The notes under the pieces: model-generated
The model's input: only the letters and a program-made list of their open reading frames with translations
What the model was told of the DNA's origin: nothing
Database searches by the model: none
From: Imbricaverruca yamaguchii
Taxonomy: Eukaryota; Arthropoda; Thecostraca; Neoverrucidae
NCBI GenBank assembly: GCA_034440575.1
Contig: JAOTOL010001640.1
Span: 706,501 to 770,500, forward strand
DNA length: 64,000 nt
Reading direction: 5' to 3'
Program-made: the position numbers and the translations under genes
Part shown: positions 62,153 through 64,000 of the stretch, one piece after another
How positions within the stretch are numbered: position 1 is the first letter of the stretch
Layout: the number at the start of each line of letters is the position of its first letter

Positions 62153-64000
62153 CTGCAATTATATGTCTGAAAACACAGCCTATTGTCAATCATGAAACGA
62201 CCTGCAGGTGGTAATTCATACTGCTGTTGGAGGTCCTGTATTGTAGTAATGCCTTCCTTGGTTAACAGATATGAGGGGATACACTTTGATGAACTTCCAT
62301 TCCTCCACTTTATTAGTATAAATACTATGAATCGGTTCGATACGGGGCTACGGACGCATAAGAACTAGTTTAGCCTCGTTCTTCTCTTTCTTGCATGGGT
62401 AGCAAAGCATTAAGCACAACATAATGCAGTTGTTGAGCTTTTTGGAAATGCAGGAAATATCTAAGCCATGGGAATTCTGCAGTGATTAAACCATACCTGC
62501 ATCATTTATTATCTCATCTATTGACCCTACCCTTTTTCCAATCAAAACCAGGTAGCCAGGATAGTGCAATTTGTTGATAGAAGTTGGACTGTTCAGTTTT
62601 GCTGCCAGAGCCTGCTACATCAAATGCTCACCACAAGATAACTGGTAAGGCCACTCAATCCAGATAGCACCTAACTGAAGACATTGTCTTTCATTCTGAT
62701 CATATCCAGGTTTGTTTTTGTTGAGGATTTTTCTTCCAAAAATCCATATGCCATATGAAGTGTTTTAGGTGTTAATATTGAGTCTAATGACATCACTCCA
62801 CCTGACATCCTAGTCGATCCACTGTGGAAATTGCCAGTGGCATGGTTCTCCCAGGTGGTTCTGTGAATTCTCAACCCCTAATTTAGTACTCTGCTAATGC
62901 TGTCATTTTCTATATTCAATCTGAAACTACATCAGGACAATATAGACTTGGACCCCCTGGCTTCATAGAGGAGGTATCTAACTCTGACCAGTGGTAACAT
63001 GCTATTTTTCATTGTGTGCCTTTTAAAAGTAACCACAACAACAGTTGCACAACAGCTGCACTCAGCTTCTTTGCAACATATTCAGACAAACACCAAAAAC
63101 TCAAAATCAGAATAGAATATTGGTTGTACGGTAGTTGATGAATATATTGGATGTTTCATACCATGTCATCGTGCTTCAATGTTCCCTGTCAAACTATTTT
63201 CAATTTTAACTGCCATCTTTGTGGTCAAATCCTCACCCCATCTCAGGGGGAGAGATGTCCCTGAAGACCCCACATCTAACTTCTAAACTAAGCATTGCAC
63301 GAAAATAAGCCAGATAGCGTCAGAAAGCCCTCGACAAACATGGTATAAAACTGGCATTACATATTATTTCTGGAGAATTTGTGACTCAATGACAGTTTTT
63401 AACATTTTATATCCTCAGATTAGGGTAATATAGGTCGTGAAATGCAACTTTAGCACTATTTAATGCATGCAAACTCAAAGTAAACCATAAAATGGCAGTG
63501 TTGACCAAACCCACATTGCACACTATCATGACATGACCTCATGATCTTGATGGAGGTCAAGGAACTCAGATGAGGAACTTTACTTCCTGCATCTGCATGC
63601 ATGCCATGGTAACAATGATATTAGAATATATATATTACAAAAATGGAGATTGGAGAATTTGTCCAAATTGATCAAATGAAAAATAACAAAGGAAATGGTA
63701 GCGAAAATGTTATGCTGCTTTTATACCAACAATTGTAAAAACATAGACAAGGAAGGGCTGGCATTGCTGCCTGGGAAGCTACACCTAGTCACAGAGCACA
63801 GGGCTACTGATCAGCATGTTCACATGTTATTGTTACTGTAACCATTGGACCAAAAGCAGTGCTAGGGCTGGGGCAAAACCAGTGCAAACAGTAGAGCATG
63901 GCACAACAAGTTGCATGGAATGGAATATACATATTGGAGAATGGGTGTCTCCCCACCACAGCTACAGAATGCTAGATGTTGTTGGCCAAACCCTGTGCAG
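62153..64000. other. AT-rich, CpG-poor sequence, nothing recognised
   Basis: From about 62400 onward CpG dinucleotides become rare, unlike most of the window. No exon or repeat family was identified. Confidence 0.5.

Overview
The window is eukaryotic nuclear DNA. Coding sequence is cut into 21-216 nt exons with GT/AG borders, and introns hold minisatellites, tRNA-derived SINEs and cut-and-paste transposons. A troponin T with an acidic, Glu-only C-terminal tail points to an arthropod. GC- and CpG-rich DNA packed with minisatellites would suit a crustacean, perhaps a barnacle, but that is a guess. No prokaryotic or viral gene organisation was seen.

Four genes were reconstructed by matching exon ends, codon phase and remembered family sequence. 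(1) Troponin T, + strand, about 3353-18415, lacks its first exon(s) and carries two pairs of mutually exclusive exons. (2) GUF1/LepA, the mitochondrial ribosome-associated GTPase, - strand, 35399 to 22416, has 13 exons with every junction in phase; only the extreme 5' end is open. (3) CCDC93, a subunit of the CCC/Commander endosomal recycling complex, + strand, 40143?-52803, has a weak middle part. (4) A PAR-type bZIP transcription factor, - strand, 59025 to 56471, has four exons. Troponin T and GUF1 converge, GUF1 and CCDC93 diverge, and CCDC93 and the bZIP gene converge. They look like unrelated neighbours rather than a pathway. A single well-formed exon of unknown identity lies at 62011-62152 on the - strand.

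Region by region: 1-3350 upstream or first-intron DNA of troponin T with a GC-rich block at 1085-1700; 3350-18415 troponin T with large minisatellites; 18416-22400 spacer with a hAT-like element (20242-21696); 22416-35400 GUF1; 35400-42700 AT-rich, CpG-poor spacer and first intron with a LINE remnant; 42704-52803 CCDC93; 52804-56470 spacer with minisatellites, a long foldback and a second hAT-like element (55199-55949); 56471-59040 bZIP gene; 59041-64000 mostly unrecognised, CpG-poor at the end.

The most striking pattern is that many minisatellites start exactly at exon-intron borders, and several repeat units consist of the exon end plus its splice site. This yields ladders of duplicated donors or acceptors in all three large genes. 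Other points are the two frame-enforced exon pairs of troponin T, two hAT-like elements with 8-bp target duplications, a 240-bp foldback, and a roughly 60-bp interspersed element bounded by GGGCGC and GCGCCC.
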